Shown here: one piece after another, positions 33,381 to 42,488 of the stretch | How positions within the stretch are numbered: position 1 is the stretch's first letter | Layout of the letters: the number at the start of each line of letters is the position of its first letter | Assembly (NCBI RefSeq): GCF_018476905.1 | Contig: NZ_JAHCVK010000008.1 | Location: 47,170 to 111,169 of the forward strand | DNA length: 64,000 nucleotides | Direction: 5' to 3' | Source: Geomobilimonas luticola | GTDB lineage: Bacteria; Desulfobacterota; Desulfuromonadia; Geobacterales; Geobacteraceae | The notes under the pieces: generated by a model | What the model was told of the DNA's origin: nothing | Database searches by the model: none | The model's input: only the letters and a program-made list of their open reading frames with translations | Translations under genes and position numbers: made by a program

Positions 33381-34400
33381 TTATCCGCGCCTCCCCTTGA
33401 CCATCTCCTCAACCACATTGAACACTTCCTCAACGGTGATCTTCTTCATGCACTCCATGGTGACAGGGTTGACGCACCTGTCGGCCACGCAGGGAACACA
33501 CGCCACCTCCGGATGACGGATCACCCGGTGCCCCTCGCCCACAGGCCCGGTCCTCTCCGGATTGATTGCGCCGAACAGGGCGACTACCGGAGTCCCCACT
33601 GACGTTGCCATATGGAGGGGTCCCGTATCTCCGGTAACAATGGTGGTGCAGCGCTGCAAGACGGCTCCCAGTTGGAGAAGGGTGGTTTTCCCGACCAGAT
33701 CCAGGACCGGACTCTTCATGCGGGAGACAATGGCCTCGGCAAGGTCCCGTTCATCCGCACCCCCTACGATCACCACCCCGGCGCCCAGTTCAACTGCCAG
33801 CCGGTCTCCCAGCCGGGCAAACCGCCGGGGACTCCAGCACTTGATCCTGTTGCTCGCCCCGGGATTGAGGGCGACGACCGGCCTTCCCGCAAGACCCGAC
33901 GAGGCAAAGAGATCTGCAGCAAACCGTACGGCATCCTCTCCCGGCTCGAACTCAAGATGCTGATCCACCTTCGCGGGATCGATCCCCAAGGGAGCAAGTG
34001 TTTCGATGTGGTTCAGGACCGCATGAACGGTCCGACCACGGGCCTTGTGGTAGACGAGCACCCGGCAAGGTAGTGCCGAAAGGATGAGAAACCACGCCTT
34101 CAGATTACTTCGCTGGTAGTTGACCACCAGGTCGTAACGGGCACGGTACAGTTGCAGCCAGAGTTTAGCAAGCGCCAAGGGCGAACGATGCGCGCCCCGC
34201 TTATCGAAGACGATCGTTTCATGGACATGGGGATTGTGCTGGAACAGGGCAGCTGTGGCAGCAGAGCTTACCAGAACGGAAATACGGGCCTGGGGATACT
34301 TCCCATGGAGGGCACGAATCGCCGGAGTGAGCTGGAGGAGGTCACCGATGGCGCCAGGTTTGATTATGAGGATGTTCTGGTATTCAACCGGTTTCATCAT
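33381..34400 (-). CDS. glycosyltransferase family 9, heptosyltransferase-like
   Basis: The 339-residue protein shows the GT9 pattern: NILIIKPGAIGDLLQLTPAI, VVALNPGASNRIKCWSPRRF and TIVTGDTGPLHMATSVGTPVVALFG. Near the C-terminus is a cysteine-rich stretch, CVPCVADRCVNPVTMECM, seen in many heptosyltransferases of this group. It probably adds heptose or another sugar to the LPS core. Whether it is WaaF or a later enzyme cannot be told from the sequence alone. Confidence 0.83.
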   Translation of the reverse strand: MMKPVEYQNILIIKPGAIGDLLQLTPAIRALHGKYPQARISVLVSSAATAALFQHNPHVHETIVFDKRGAHRSPLALAKLWLQLYRARYDLVVNYQRSNLKAWFLILSALPCRVLVYHKARGRTVHAVLNHIETLAPLGIDPAKVDQHLEFEPGEDAVRFAADLFASSGLAGRPVVALNPGASNRIKCWSPRRFARLGDRLAVELGAGVVIVGGADERDLAEAIVSRMKSPVLDLVGKTTLLQLGAVLQRCTTIVTGDTGPLHMATSVGTPVVALFGAINPERTGPVGEGHRVIRHPEVACVPCVADRCVNPVTMECMKKITVEEVFNVVEEMVKGRRG

Positions 34401-35664
34401 ACCTCTCCGTCTTCCTGCAGTGAAGATTGTTCCGGTCTGCCGACGTGAATGCGGACATGCCGACGCCGATAAGAATACAGTACGCCATGAAGACGAAACG
34501 TACGTTGGTGAGCGTGTCCGTCAACCCCGAAATGAGCATGGCGAGGGTCGAGAACAGGACGACACTGCGGAAAACCGCCGTTTCCCTCCCTTTGCGCCGC
34601 CAGACATAGATAGCCGGATAACCGATGAACAGCAGGAGCGAAGCCATTCCCACGAGTCCGCGGGTACTCAACGCCTCAAGGTAGATGCTGTGGGGCTGAT
34701 TGAACTGCATCAGGAATGCCGAGGCTTTGCTCTGCCGGGTGATCTTCTGGAATTCGTCAACCCAGTCCCCCGCCCCGACCCCGATGAGCGGATGCTCCAT
34801 GAACATCCTGCTGCTCGCCTTCCACATTTCAAACCGCCCGCCAAGGGAGGTGTCGGAAACACCTTCCCCATACTGCCTGACGTCGGTCACCGCCTCGTGG
34901 AGCTTGGTCTGGAAATAGGTTCCTCTTGTTACCAGACTCATGGCAAGCACCACCGCGGCAATGTACGCCACCTTCCAGAGAGTCCGTAATTTCAGCACCA
35001 GGAAGGGGATGCAGGCCAGAATGAGAGCAAACGCAATCCACGCACCCCGCGTTCCGTTGAGATAAAAGGCGAACAACTGCACGGTCATGGCCCCAGCATA
35101 GGCGATCTTACGGCGTGAATCCGCCTCCAGCAGAAGCGAAACGGTTGCCACGAGCGAAAAAAGCAGCAGATTTCCTGCGTGTACCCCCATCCAGACATGG
35201 GAGGGGCGGACGATATGCTTTACCATCCCTTCATAGCTTATTATCAGGGACAGGACAGTTCCCCCTGCTATGAAGGCGTGGAGAATCCTCTGTGCCATAG
35301 GCCGGGACGGGAGCTTCTCAACCAGAATCAAGGCCACAAGTGCGATGCTACAGAACCGTATGGCCCGGTAGCCGAAATCCATGTCGTGGGTGTAGGCAAG
35401 GGACAATGCGATGATGAACAGATACTGCAGCACCGACAAGGCGAACCAGCGGTTGGTCCGGCAGAGCCTCCCACCCAGCAGTATCTGGAGGGGAAACAGC
35501 ACCAGCAGCAGCACCAGCGACACGACCGTGGTAAATTTTATAAATGACACACCAAAGGCAAATAGGAGAAAAATCGCCGGATAGGCTTTTTCGATCCACC
35601 CGGCTATTCTGCTTCCGATGGTACGACACGACACGGGTTGCTGCACGTAAACTCCCTTGAACAC
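34384..35664 (-). CDS. waaL: O-antigen ligase family protein
   Basis: Joins undecaprenyl-linked polysaccharide to lipid A-core on the periplasmic face of the inner membrane. The 426-residue protein has about ten to twelve hydrophobic helices and the Wzy_C/WaaL signature: FYLNGTRGAWIAFALIL, a periplasmic loop with GGRFEMWKASSRMFMEHPLIGVGAGDW and the FNQPHSIYLEALSTRGLVG motif containing the conserved histidine. It overlaps the GT9 gene downstream by 17 bases. A polymerase (Wzy) role is possible, but the neighbouring ABC exporter favours a ligase. Confidence 0.85.
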   Translation of the reverse strand: MFKGVYVQQPVSCRTIGSRIAGWIEKAYPAIFLLFAFGVSFIKFTTVVSLVLLLVLFPLQILLGGRLCRTNRWFALSVLQYLFIIALSLAYTHDMDFGYRAIRFCSIALVALILVEKLPSRPMAQRILHAFIAGGTVLSLIISYEGMVKHIVRPSHVWMGVHAGNLLLFSLVATVSLLLEADSRRKIAYAGAMTVQLFAFYLNGTRGAWIAFALILACIPFLVLKLRTLWKVAYIAAVVLAMSLVTRGTYFQTKLHEAVTDVRQYGEGVSDTSLGGRFEMWKASSRMFMEHPLIGVGAGDWVDEFQKITRQSKASAFLMQFNQPHSIYLEALSTRGLVGMASLLLFIGYPAIYVWRRKGRETAVFRSVVLFSTLAMLISGLTDTLTNVRFVFMAYCILIGVGMSAFTSADRNNLHCRKTERYDETG

Positions 35665-35669
35665 CTGCT

Positions 35670-36620
35670 TTAGCGGCTACCGGCCTTGTCGAGCTCCAGC
35701 CCCAGTTTCCAGAGAGGGCTGTATATCCTGTAAAACGGCAGGAGGGCCATGAACTTCCACGCGGGATAGCGGCCGGCCATCCTGGAAAACACCTCATCCC
35801 TGCTGAGCATTCCAGCCCGTCGCGCTTTCCACAGCCGGTAATACTGGTTGTAGTAGAGGAACTCCCGCGCCGTTCGCCCCAGGCGGAGGTATGGGCGTGA
35901 CAGATACTCATCGAGCATGAGCAACATGTCATCCACTTGGGTCATTTGGAGGAGATTCTTCTGGGTCTGCTGGTCGGAATGGACGCGGAACGAGGTAAGC
36001 GGTGCGGCAATGAAGGCGAATTTTCCCTTCTCCAGCAGATGCAGCCACATCTCCAGGTCGACAAGCTGCCGATAGCGCGGGTCGAACCCCCGCTCCGCCT
36101 GACATTTTCTGAACATCACCACCGTCGGCTCGCCGATCAGGTTGCGTTGCTCGCAGAGGGAGCGGCGGACGAGTCGCTCACCATCGACAACTGCGCCGTC
36201 CCGAAAGTGGCTGAGCACCCTAAGGGGACGCGACTCGGCATCGATGATGTGCCGCGCCGAAGCCACCAGGGCCACCGTACTGTCCGTCTCCAGAGGCTCG
36301 AGGAGTCGCTCCAGGGCATCCGGGCTGCTGAGCAGGTCGTCGGAAAAGAGATACTTGATATACGCCCCCCGGGCCTCCGCCAGACAGCGGTTCCAGTTGG
36401 CAACCATCCCCAGGTTGGCAGAGTTGACCAGAAAAACGATCCGGGCGTCCCGGGCAGCGTAGGAGGCGACGATCCCACGGGTGCCATCCGTGGAGCAGTT
36501 ATCGATCACCAGGAGTTCGAATGCCGTTAAGTTCTGGGCAAGGACCGACTCTATTGCCTCGGCAATGAATGCCTCGCTGTTGTAGGTTGGGATGCAGACC
36601 GTGACGAGCGGAGCACTCAC
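35670..36620 (-). CDS. glycosyltransferase family 2
   Basis: The 316-residue GT-A enzyme has VTVCIPTYNSEAFIAEAIES, LLVIDNCSTDGTRGIV, YIKYLFSDDLLSSPDALER (DD metal site) and a C-terminal helical region. The start is a GTG that overlaps the stop of the next gene upstream (GTGA). It lies among core genes and probably adds an outer-core sugar; the donor is unknown. Confidence 0.85.
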   Translation of the reverse strand: MSAPLVTVCIPTYNSEAFIAEAIESVLAQNLTAFELLVIDNCSTDGTRGIVASYAARDARIVFLVNSANLGMVANWNRCLAEARGAYIKYLFSDDLLSSPDALERLLEPLETDSTVALVASARHIIDAESRPLRVLSHFRDGAVVDGERLVRRSLCEQRNLIGEPTVVMFRKCQAERGFDPRYRQLVDLEMWLHLLEKGKFAFIAAPLTSFRVHSDQQTQKNLLQMTQVDDMLLMLDEYLSRPYLRLGRTAREFLYYNQYYRLWKARRAGMLSRDEVFSRMAGRYPAWKFMALLPFYRIYSPLWKLGLELDKAGSR

Positions 36621-37720
36621 ATCGCCTCCCCTGCCAGCCGCCGGTAATATTCCAGGTACCGGCGTCCCATGGCCGCCAGGGAGTACTGCCGTTTCACCAG
36701 GTCGTAGCCGTTGCGTCCGAGGGAAAAGCGGAGTTCATCGTTCCGCAGCAGATCGGTCACGGCCGCGGAGAACTCCGCCGGCCCCCCCGTCACCACTCTC
36801 CCCACATCCTCTCCCCGGAAGATATCCACCATCCCCCCCTCGTCGTAGGTCACTACCGGCGTGCCGGCGGCCAGGCTCTCCAGGTGGACGATGCCGAACC
36901 CTTCGTTGCGGTGAGTGGTCACCGACAGGTCGAAATCGTAAAAGATGTCGGGGATCCGTTCCCGTGGCACCCGGCCGGTAAAGATCACGGCATCTTCGAC
37001 GCCGAGGCTGCGGATCTGGGCCCTGATTGGGGTAATGAGCCACTCGTCGGTGTTGTCGCCCACGAAGGCGACCTTGATCCCGGGAAAGGCCTGCCGCAGG
37101 GCAGGGATCATCCCGATAAGTTCTCCCTGGTTCTTCCAGAATTCTCCGAGCATGCCGATGAGGGGGAACCCTTCCCCGGTAAAATAGCGGCGTGGACGGT
37201 TGCGGTCGAACTTCCCGGCAGCGGGAGGCTCCCCGAGGGCGATGCCGTAATAGACCACGCTCTCTTTTCCGGCCACGGCGGGGTTCCCCTGGAGAAGTTT
37301 GGCCCGCACGTGCTCGGAGATGCAGAGAATGGCATCGGCGCTCCCGAGGAGAAGCTGCCGGCGTGCAGTGGCGGTATGGTAGCTCATCATGAGCTTGCCC
37401 GGCTTGCGCAGCGGGAAGGCCAGATGCCAGGCCAGGGCGGTCAGGAAAAGATCGTGCTCCCGGTTCACGGAGACGATGTCGAAGCGCTCCCGGCGGAGAA
37501 GTCGCACCAGCCGAAAGAGCGCCTTGACGTCGCCGAGTCCGTGACCGGGCAGGGCGTGCACCGGCACCCCCAGCTCCCGGAAGCGGCTATCGGACCGGGA
37601 TCCGGCCCGCACCATGAACTGCACCTCCACACCGAGCCGCACCAACTCGCTCGTCAGGTCCTTGAGGTGTTCCTGGCCGCCGCTCCACCCCTTGTCGTTG
37701 TTGATCAGCAGAACCTTCAT
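36617..37720 (-). CDS. glycosyltransferase family 4
   Basis: The 367-residue GT-B enzyme has an N-terminal KVLLINNDKGWSGGQEHLKD, PLIGMLGEFWKNQGELI and a C-terminal donor site with VTTHRNEGFGIVHLESLAAGTPVVTYDEGG (the E-x7-E region). It is cytoplasmic, tightly linked to the GT2 genes on both sides, and likely part of LPS core assembly. Confidence 0.87.
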   Translation of the reverse strand: MKVLLINNDKGWSGGQEHLKDLTSELVRLGVEVQFMVRAGSRSDSRFRELGVPVHALPGHGLGDVKALFRLVRLLRRERFDIVSVNREHDLFLTALAWHLAFPLRKPGKLMMSYHTATARRQLLLGSADAILCISEHVRAKLLQGNPAVAGKESVVYYGIALGEPPAAGKFDRNRPRRYFTGEGFPLIGMLGEFWKNQGELIGMIPALRQAFPGIKVAFVGDNTDEWLITPIRAQIRSLGVEDAVIFTGRVPRERIPDIFYDFDLSVTTHRNEGFGIVHLESLAAGTPVVTYDEGGMVDIFRGEDVGRVVTGGPAEFSAAVTDLLRNDELRFSLGRNGYDLVKRQYSLAAMGRRYLEYYRRLAGEAM

Positions 37721-37733
37721 GACCTTCCCCCTC

Positions 37734-38669
37734 TTAGCATATCCACCGGAACACCTCCCGGTCGGTCACCCGGAAATAGCGCTGCCGCTGCCGGCGCAGG
37801 GCAGGCACCCGGGGGAGATAGCGGAGCGCCCGGAAAAAGCCGACGAACTTGTACTTGCGGAAGGCAACCACATCGTAGAGCAGGGAGAAAGGGAGGCAGA
37901 AGAAATAGCGGAGGATGAGCGGCCGGTCCGTGATATTGAGCCAGAGAAAGAGGGTCCGGTTGCGGTCGCCAATGAACTTGATTTTCCTCTTTTTGTGCAG
38001 GCTGAGGATGGTGGAGCTCGTCTCGTGGTAGACCGTCGTCCCCGGCTCCATGAGACACTTCCATCCCGCTTTCCAGGCACGGTAGGAAAGGTCGATATCC
38101 TCGATATAGAACGGGTGGTAGATCGGGTCGAAGCCCCCCAGGGTCAGGAGCTTTTCCCGGTCGTAAAAACTCGCTCCGCCGGAACCGTAAAAGATGGGGA
38201 TCTCGCCTTCCAGAGTGGGAAGGTCGGCACGCTGCAGGTAGCGGGTCTGAAACCAGCAGACGCCCGGACGGAGACGGGGTATCGCCTGGCTCTCCCTGCG
38301 ACGGGGATCGATGATGTCGGGGGTGACGCTGAACACCGCCGGGTCGTCGAACCGGCCAAGCGGCCGGTCGAACAGGTCGTCCTCCACGAGGATGTCGTTG
38401 TTGAGGGCGAGAACCACATCATGACGAGCAGCGCCTATCCCCCGGTTCATGGTCTCCCCGAATCCCCGGTTACACTCATTGACGAGCACCGTCACCCTGG
38501 GGAACCGCCCGGCAAGGAAGGTGACCGTATCGTCGCTGCTGGCGTCGTCCACCACGATGACTTCCACCGGTGCGCCATGGCGGGCCGCCGCCTGCAGAAG
38601 AGGCGGCAGGTTCCGTTCCAGGAGCTGACGGCCGTTATAGGTGGGGATGACAATCGAAACCGATTTCAT
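37734..38669 (-). CDS. glycosyltransferase family 2
   Basis: The 311-residue protein shows VSIVIPTYNGRQLLERNL, EVIVVDDASSDDTVTFL, DVVLALNNDILVEDDLFDR and the acceptor-side FYIEDIDLSYRAWKAGWKC motif of rhamnosyltransferase-like GT2 enzymes. GAAGGA before the ATG at 38669 fixes the start; the longer frame is not supported. A hydrophobic stretch near the C-terminus (YFFCLPFSLLYDVVAF) may associate with the membrane. Confidence 0.87.
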   Translation of the reverse strand: MKSVSIVIPTYNGRQLLERNLPPLLQAAARHGAPVEVIVVDDASSDDTVTFLAGRFPRVTVLVNECNRGFGETMNRGIGAARHDVVLALNNDILVEDDLFDRPLGRFDDPAVFSVTPDIIDPRRRESQAIPRLRPGVCWFQTRYLQRADLPTLEGEIPIFYGSGGASFYDREKLLTLGGFDPIYHPFYIEDIDLSYRAWKAGWKCLMEPGTTVYHETSSTILSLHKKRKIKFIGDRNRTLFLWLNITDRPLILRYFFCLPFSLLYDVVAFRKYKFVGFFRALRYLPRVPALRRQRQRYFRVTDREVFRWIC

Positions 38670-38746
38670 TATTCCTTCACTCATGCGGAAACTTTCCGGC
38701 TCTCGGTAGAGATTCGGCTGCTGGAGCCGCTCCCCGCCTGCCGAAT

Positions 38747-39841
38747 TCACGCAGTTACAAGTTCGAGGATCCGCCGCGGGTCATGCTCCCCGGCAAGCAC
38801 CCGTGCGGCGTCACAGGCACGGGCGGCATAGGTTTCCCAATCCCCCAGTACCCGGTCGATGGCGGCAGCGAGCGCTTCGGGGGTTCGCTCCTCGATGGTG
38901 ACACCCGCCCCGAACCGCTCCACCTGAACGCCGGGCCAGGTGCCGCGAGTGGCGATGACGGGGGTACCGTGCAGCAGGGCGTCGAGGACGACCCCGCTCA
39001 CCGCGTCGGCAAACCGCTCCCGCTCGTAGGGGGCGAGCACGAGGGCTCCTCGGAAACGCGCCGTGTACCCCTCCCGGTCGGGAGGATGGTCGTCCGTCAC
39101 AAGGCCACTGTAACCGGAAGAGAGGAGTGACCGGACGACATCCACCTCGCGCCGGCCATGGCGGGCGGCATGCTTGGTCGAGACCTGGACGAACAGGGGG
39201 ATCGCCCTCCCTTCCCGCGCCCAGTTGTTGGCAAGCCCGGCGATAAGATCGAGCCCCTTGTTCATCCGGGCGGCTCCCGCCATGAGGAGACGGGCGAACG
39301 GGGCAGGCTCCGGAAGATGTTCGGGGCCGATGGCCGGATAGGGGAGGCACGCCACCCGCCGCCACCCCATTTCCCGGAGAGTCCGGGCGATGGCTTCGGT
39401 CGGGACGATGGCAAGGGCGTGCTCCCGCGCCGGTGCGGAGAGCCGGTGAAGAACGGCGTCCTGGAGCCCCGTCGGTATCCAGTGGAAATAGAGGCACGCG
39501 TGGTCAGGCGTTCTCCCCGACAGGGCGGCCGCCAGAGAAACCACGGCCCCATGCCTTCCGTCGGAAGTCAGCACGAGGAACGGTATCCCTTCGCGCGTAG
39601 CGCGCATGATAGTCCGCCACTCCGCACACGCTCGTCCGACTCTCGGCTCGTCCATGCAGGGACTGACAGCCGGCATGGACGCCAGCAGTTCGTCCGCATC
39701 GGGATGGGCAAATACGTCGATCGCCATCCCGTCGGCACGCATCCCCAGGGCACGGACGAACTCGGCATAGTGGCCGCTCGGGTTTCTCAGGTTCGGTTCG
39801 ATGACGAGAAGTCGTCCCATCTGGTTGTTCTGTCCGTTCAT
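38747..39841 (-). CDS. GT-B glycosyltransferase (group 1-like)
   Basis: The 364-residue protein has the outline of a GT-B enzyme: LLVIEPNLRNPSGHYAEFV at the N-terminus, LLMAGAARMNKGLDLIAGL in the middle and VVLDALLHGTPVIATRGTWPG with EERTPEALAAAIDRVL at the end. Sequence motifs are weaker than in the neighbouring GT4 enzymes. The ATG at 39841 overlaps the stop of the upstream GT9 gene (ATGA); a second ATG at 39820 is possible. Its role is inferred from its place in the core operon. Confidence 0.75.
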   Translation of the reverse strand: MNGQNNQMGRLLVIEPNLRNPSGHYAEFVRALGMRADGMAIDVFAHPDADELLASMPAVSPCMDEPRVGRACAEWRTIMRATREGIPFLVLTSDGRHGAVVSLAAALSGRTPDHACLYFHWIPTGLQDAVLHRLSAPAREHALAIVPTEAIARTLREMGWRRVACLPYPAIGPEHLPEPAPFARLLMAGAARMNKGLDLIAGLANNWAREGRAIPLFVQVSTKHAARHGRREVDVVRSLLSSGYSGLVTDDHPPDREGYTARFRGALVLAPYERERFADAVSGVVLDALLHGTPVIATRGTWPGVQVERFGAGVTIEERTPEALAAAIDRVLGDWETYAARACDAARVLAGEHDPRRILELVTA

Positions 39842-40899
39842 GCGAAAAAGATCCCGATCTCGTCCATCACCCGCTGGACCGTGATGCTCTCGACGCATTC
39901 CGGCTTCCCCCGCGGGGACGGCTCACATTCGGTAAAAAATTTCTGTTTGCAGGGGCTGCAGGGGAATTCGCTGTACACCACCCGGCACCTCGATCCCCAC
40001 GGGCCGAATTTCACCGGCGACTGGGGACCGAAGATGGCGACGAGCGGCACCCCCAGGGCCGCGCCCAGATGCATGATACCGCTGTCGTTGCAAACGAGGA
40101 GCCGGCACCGGGCGAGGATTGCCATGGTCTGGCGGAGCGTGGTGCTCCCCACCGCCATGACCGGCTCGGGAGATATCCGTTTCCCCATGGAGTCGGCGAG
40201 TTCCCCGTCCCTGCCACCACCGAAGAGGACTATCCGCCCCCCGTGGAGTTGCTGAAAACGGTTGGCGACCTCGATAAAGTTGTCCCCGTGCCATGCCCGG
40301 GTCTGGTTGGCGGCAAAGGGGTGGATCGCCATGAGGGGGGTGTCGGGGAGGGCTCCGCGGGCAGCGAGGTATTCTTCGGCAAAGCGTTCCTCCTCCGGGG
40401 AGAGCCACGCCTCCAGGTAATCATCCACCACCGGCACCCCGTCCGCCCGCAGGACATCGAGAAAGTTCTGCACCTCATGCCGGTCATGGCGGTAGGAAAC
40501 CCTCTTTGTCAGCAGAAATCCCCGCCCCTCGGTATCAAATCCCACCCGCTCCTGCGCCCCCGTCAACCGGGCGATAAGGGCGCTGGAGAGGGAACGCTTG
40601 AGCACGTAGACCTTGTCGAACCTCTTCGCCCGCAGTTCCCGGATAAAGCCGATCTTGGCCGCCAGGGTACGGTGCGCCCCCCGGCTGTCGGCATGGATGG
40701 TGACCGGGTCCCAGTAGATCAGCTCATCCACGTAGGGAATTCCCTGCACGATCTCCGATGAGCCGGGCGCCACCACCCAGGCGATATATGCGTCCGGTTC
40801 GGCCCTGCGCAGGTTGCGTAGAAAGGGAACCGTCAGGATCGTGTCGCCGATGAAGCGGTACCGCAGCACCAGGATTTTTTTTGCTTCCTTGCTTTTCAC
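39838..40899 (-). CDS. glycosyltransferase family 9, heptosyltransferase-like
   Basis: The 353-residue protein starts KKILVLRYRFIGDTILTVPFLRNL and ends with LLVCNDSGIMHLGAALGVPLVAIFGPQSPVKFGPWG and a cysteine-rich CSPCKQKFFTECEPSPRGKPEC, as in GT9 heptosyltransferases II. The GTG at 40899 is preferred because GGGGA precedes it and it starts 13 bases after the Trm112-like stop; an ATG at 40941 would overlap that gene. The start region lies inside a heptad repeat, so the N-terminus may vary between strains. Confidence 0.8.
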   Translation of the reverse strand: MKSKEAKKILVLRYRFIGDTILTVPFLRNLRRAEPDAYIAWVVAPGSSEIVQGIPYVDELIYWDPVTIHADSRGAHRTLAAKIGFIRELRAKRFDKVYVLKRSLSSALIARLTGAQERVGFDTEGRGFLLTKRVSYRHDRHEVQNFLDVLRADGVPVVDDYLEAWLSPEEERFAEEYLAARGALPDTPLMAIHPFAANQTRAWHGDNFIEVANRFQQLHGGRIVLFGGGRDGELADSMGKRISPEPVMAVGSTTLRQTMAILARCRLLVCNDSGIMHLGAALGVPLVAIFGPQSPVKFGPWGSRCRVVYSEFPCSPCKQKFFTECEPSPRGKPECVESITVQRVMDEIGIFFA

Positions 40900-40919
40900 C
40901 AGTCCCCAGTCCCTACTCC
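40899..40919. repeat. heptad repeat at the GT9 start / Trm112 stop
   Basis: CCAGTCC, CCAGTCC, CTACTCC in register. On the minus strand it provides the Trm112-like stop codon, the GGGGA ribosome binding site and the GTG start of the next gene. Confidence 0.6.
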
Positions 40920-41086
40920 CCGATTTCCTCCGCCTCATCAACCAGCATCACCGGTATGTCATCTCGCACCGGGTACTTCAAGCGGCATGCCGGACAGACC
41001 AGTCCCGACTCGTCCTCAAGCAGCCTGACTTCCCCCCTGCATCCGGGACAGGCAAGAACAGCGAGTAGCTCCCTGGATAGTGCCAT
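40913..41086 (-). CDS. Trm112 family small zinc protein
   Basis: A 57-residue protein, MALSRELLAVLACPGCRGEV and onward, with two CxxC pairs (C13/C16 and C31/C34) and the closing YPVRDDIPVMLVDEAEEI, matching the bacterial Trm112/YcaR family. GAGGAG lies seven bases before the ATG. In many proteobacteria a ycaR-like gene follows lpxK, as here. The biochemical role in bacteria is unclear; eukaryotic and archaeal Trm112 activates methyltransferases. Confidence 0.88.
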   Translation of the reverse strand: MALSRELLAVLACPGCRGEVRLLEDESGLVCPACRLKYPVRDDIPVMLVDEAEEIGE

Positions 41087-41123
41087 GATCTGTTCTCCTC
41101 ATAGTTGTCAGCAACGAAGGACA

Positions 41124-41205
41124 TAACCCCTCCCAACCTCCCCTTAGGTAAGGGGAGGAGGATTTCATTCCCCTCTCAGGTTAAGAGGGGGTCAGGGGGA
41201 GTTAT
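41124..41205. repeat. triple-hairpin repeat, copy A (downstream of lpxK)
   Basis: Reads TAACCCCTCCCAACCTCCCC, then a CTCCCCTT/AAGGGGAG hairpin, a CCCCTCT/AGAGGGG hairpin and a closing GGGGGAGTTAT that can pair with the opening TAACCCCTCC. Copy B (42391-42470) on the other side of lpxK has the same order and orientation. Confidence 0.85.
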
Positions 41206-41277
41206 AGACGGTGCTCCCGGAAAGACAAACGAATAAACATTTGTAACTGTATATGATGCCACAACAACGCCGGCAAC

Positions 41278-42351
41278 TTAAAGCAATTTCTCCAGCGCCT
41301 GTTCCAGCGGCCGCGCATCGGCAAAGCACATCCTGAGCGACGCGACGACACAGGGTCCAAGCTGGTCCTTGAATTGAACGAGCTTGATCGCATCTTTACC
41401 CGTCGTGATGAGAATGGCAGATTGTGACGTATCGCGAAGCCTGCAAATGGCTGCCAGTTCCTCATCTCCGTACGTCGAATGGTCGGGAAAGGCAAGCGTA
41501 GCCACGAGTGGAACACCCGCCCGCTCAAGGTCATCGAAAAAGCAACCCGGATCGGCAATTCCCGAAAAAGCCATGACCCGCACCCCCTTCAGTCGTGAAA
41601 AGGGGGCCAGCGCCCCCCCCTCAAGGGGAATCATCCCTTCGAGGGTGTGGGCAGCCGTGAGAAAAGGTTTGCCAGGGACCGGATTTACCAGCCCCACGCC
41701 GTCCTGAGAGCGGGTGGCAATGACCATATCAGCCCGGCCGGCCGCAGCCGCCGGTTCCCGCAACAGGCCGGCCGGGAGGGTAAACCCGTTGCCGAAGGGT
41801 CGCCGGCTGTCCACGAGCAGGACATTCAGGTCCCTCTGCAGCCGGATATGCTGAAAGCCGTCGTCGAGGATGAATATATCCGGCTTGAGCGTTTCGAGGG
41901 CGTACTCCCCCGCCCGATAACGGTCGGCTCCGATGACGACCGCAAGGCCGGGAACGGTTTTTGCCAGGAGGACCGGTTCGTCCCCCGCTTCATTGGGGGA
42001 AAGGAGGATGCGTTCACCGTCGGAGACCATCCGTACGTCACCGTGGGCACTCCCCCCGTAGCCGCGGGAAAGGACGACCACCCGCTTCCCCTTCCCCAGG
42101 AGATACCGGGCAAGCCAGGCGACCATGGGGGTCTTCCCCGTCCCTCCCACGGTGAGGTTCCCGACAGAAATGACCGGTCGGGAGAGTCGACGGGAGCGGA
42201 GCAGACCCGTTTCGTAGGCAAAGGCCCGCAGCCGGAGCGCCAGGGAGTACGGGAGGGAAAGCCCCTTCAGGCAGCCGAGCAGCAGCCGATCCTGGGGCTT
42301 TACCCGTTTCCCCTCCACCAGGTCGCGGAAATACTGTTCATAGTTGGCCAT
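41278..42351 (-). CDS. lpxK: tetraacyldisaccharide 4'-kinase
   Basis: Phosphorylates the 4' position of the lipid A disaccharide. The 357-residue protein has an N-terminal amphipathic/hydrophobic segment (LPYSLALRLRAFAY), the P-loop VGNLTVGGTGKTPMVAWLA, VVVLSRGYGG, the conserved LDDGFQHIRLQRDLNVLLVD and LVATLAFPDHSTY. It acts on the inner leaflet of the inner membrane. It is flanked on both sides by nearly identical 80-base hairpin repeats and lies between waaA and the Trm112-like gene. Confidence 0.95.
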   Translation of the reverse strand: MANYEQYFRDLVEGKRVKPQDRLLLGCLKGLSLPYSLALRLRAFAYETGLLRSRRLSRPVISVGNLTVGGTGKTPMVAWLARYLLGKGKRVVVLSRGYGGSAHGDVRMVSDGERILLSPNEAGDEPVLLAKTVPGLAVVIGADRYRAGEYALETLKPDIFILDDGFQHIRLQRDLNVLLVDSRRPFGNGFTLPAGLLREPAAAAGRADMVIATRSQDGVGLVNPVPGKPFLTAAHTLEGMIPLEGGALAPFSRLKGVRVMAFSGIADPGCFFDDLERAGVPLVATLAFPDHSTYGDEELAAICRLRDTSQSAILITTGKDAIKLVQFKDQLGPCVVASLRMCFADARPLEQALEKLL

Positions 42352-42390
42352 ACGCTTTTCATCCGTTAGGAAAAACAGGATCGAACGCCG

Positions 42391-42470
42391 TAACCCCTCC
42401 CAGCCTCCCCTAAATCAAGGGGAGGAGAGTACGCCCCCTCTTAAGCTAAGAGGGGATCAGGGGGAGTTAT
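42391..42470. repeat. triple-hairpin repeat, copy B (upstream of lpxK)
   Basis: Same layout and orientation as copy A: TAACCCCTCCCAGCCTCCCC, a CTCCCCT/AGGGGAG hairpin, a CCCCTCTTA/TAAGAGGGG hairpin and a closing CAGGGGGAGTTAT. The loops differ while the stems are kept. Confidence 0.85.
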
Positions 42471-42488
42471 GGCAAAATTCGGGATAAC

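Noticed and set aside
41124..42470. lpxK with flanking repeats as a composite transposon
   Set aside because: No transposase gene, and lpxK is in its usual operon position; the repeats are better explained as independent intergenic elements.
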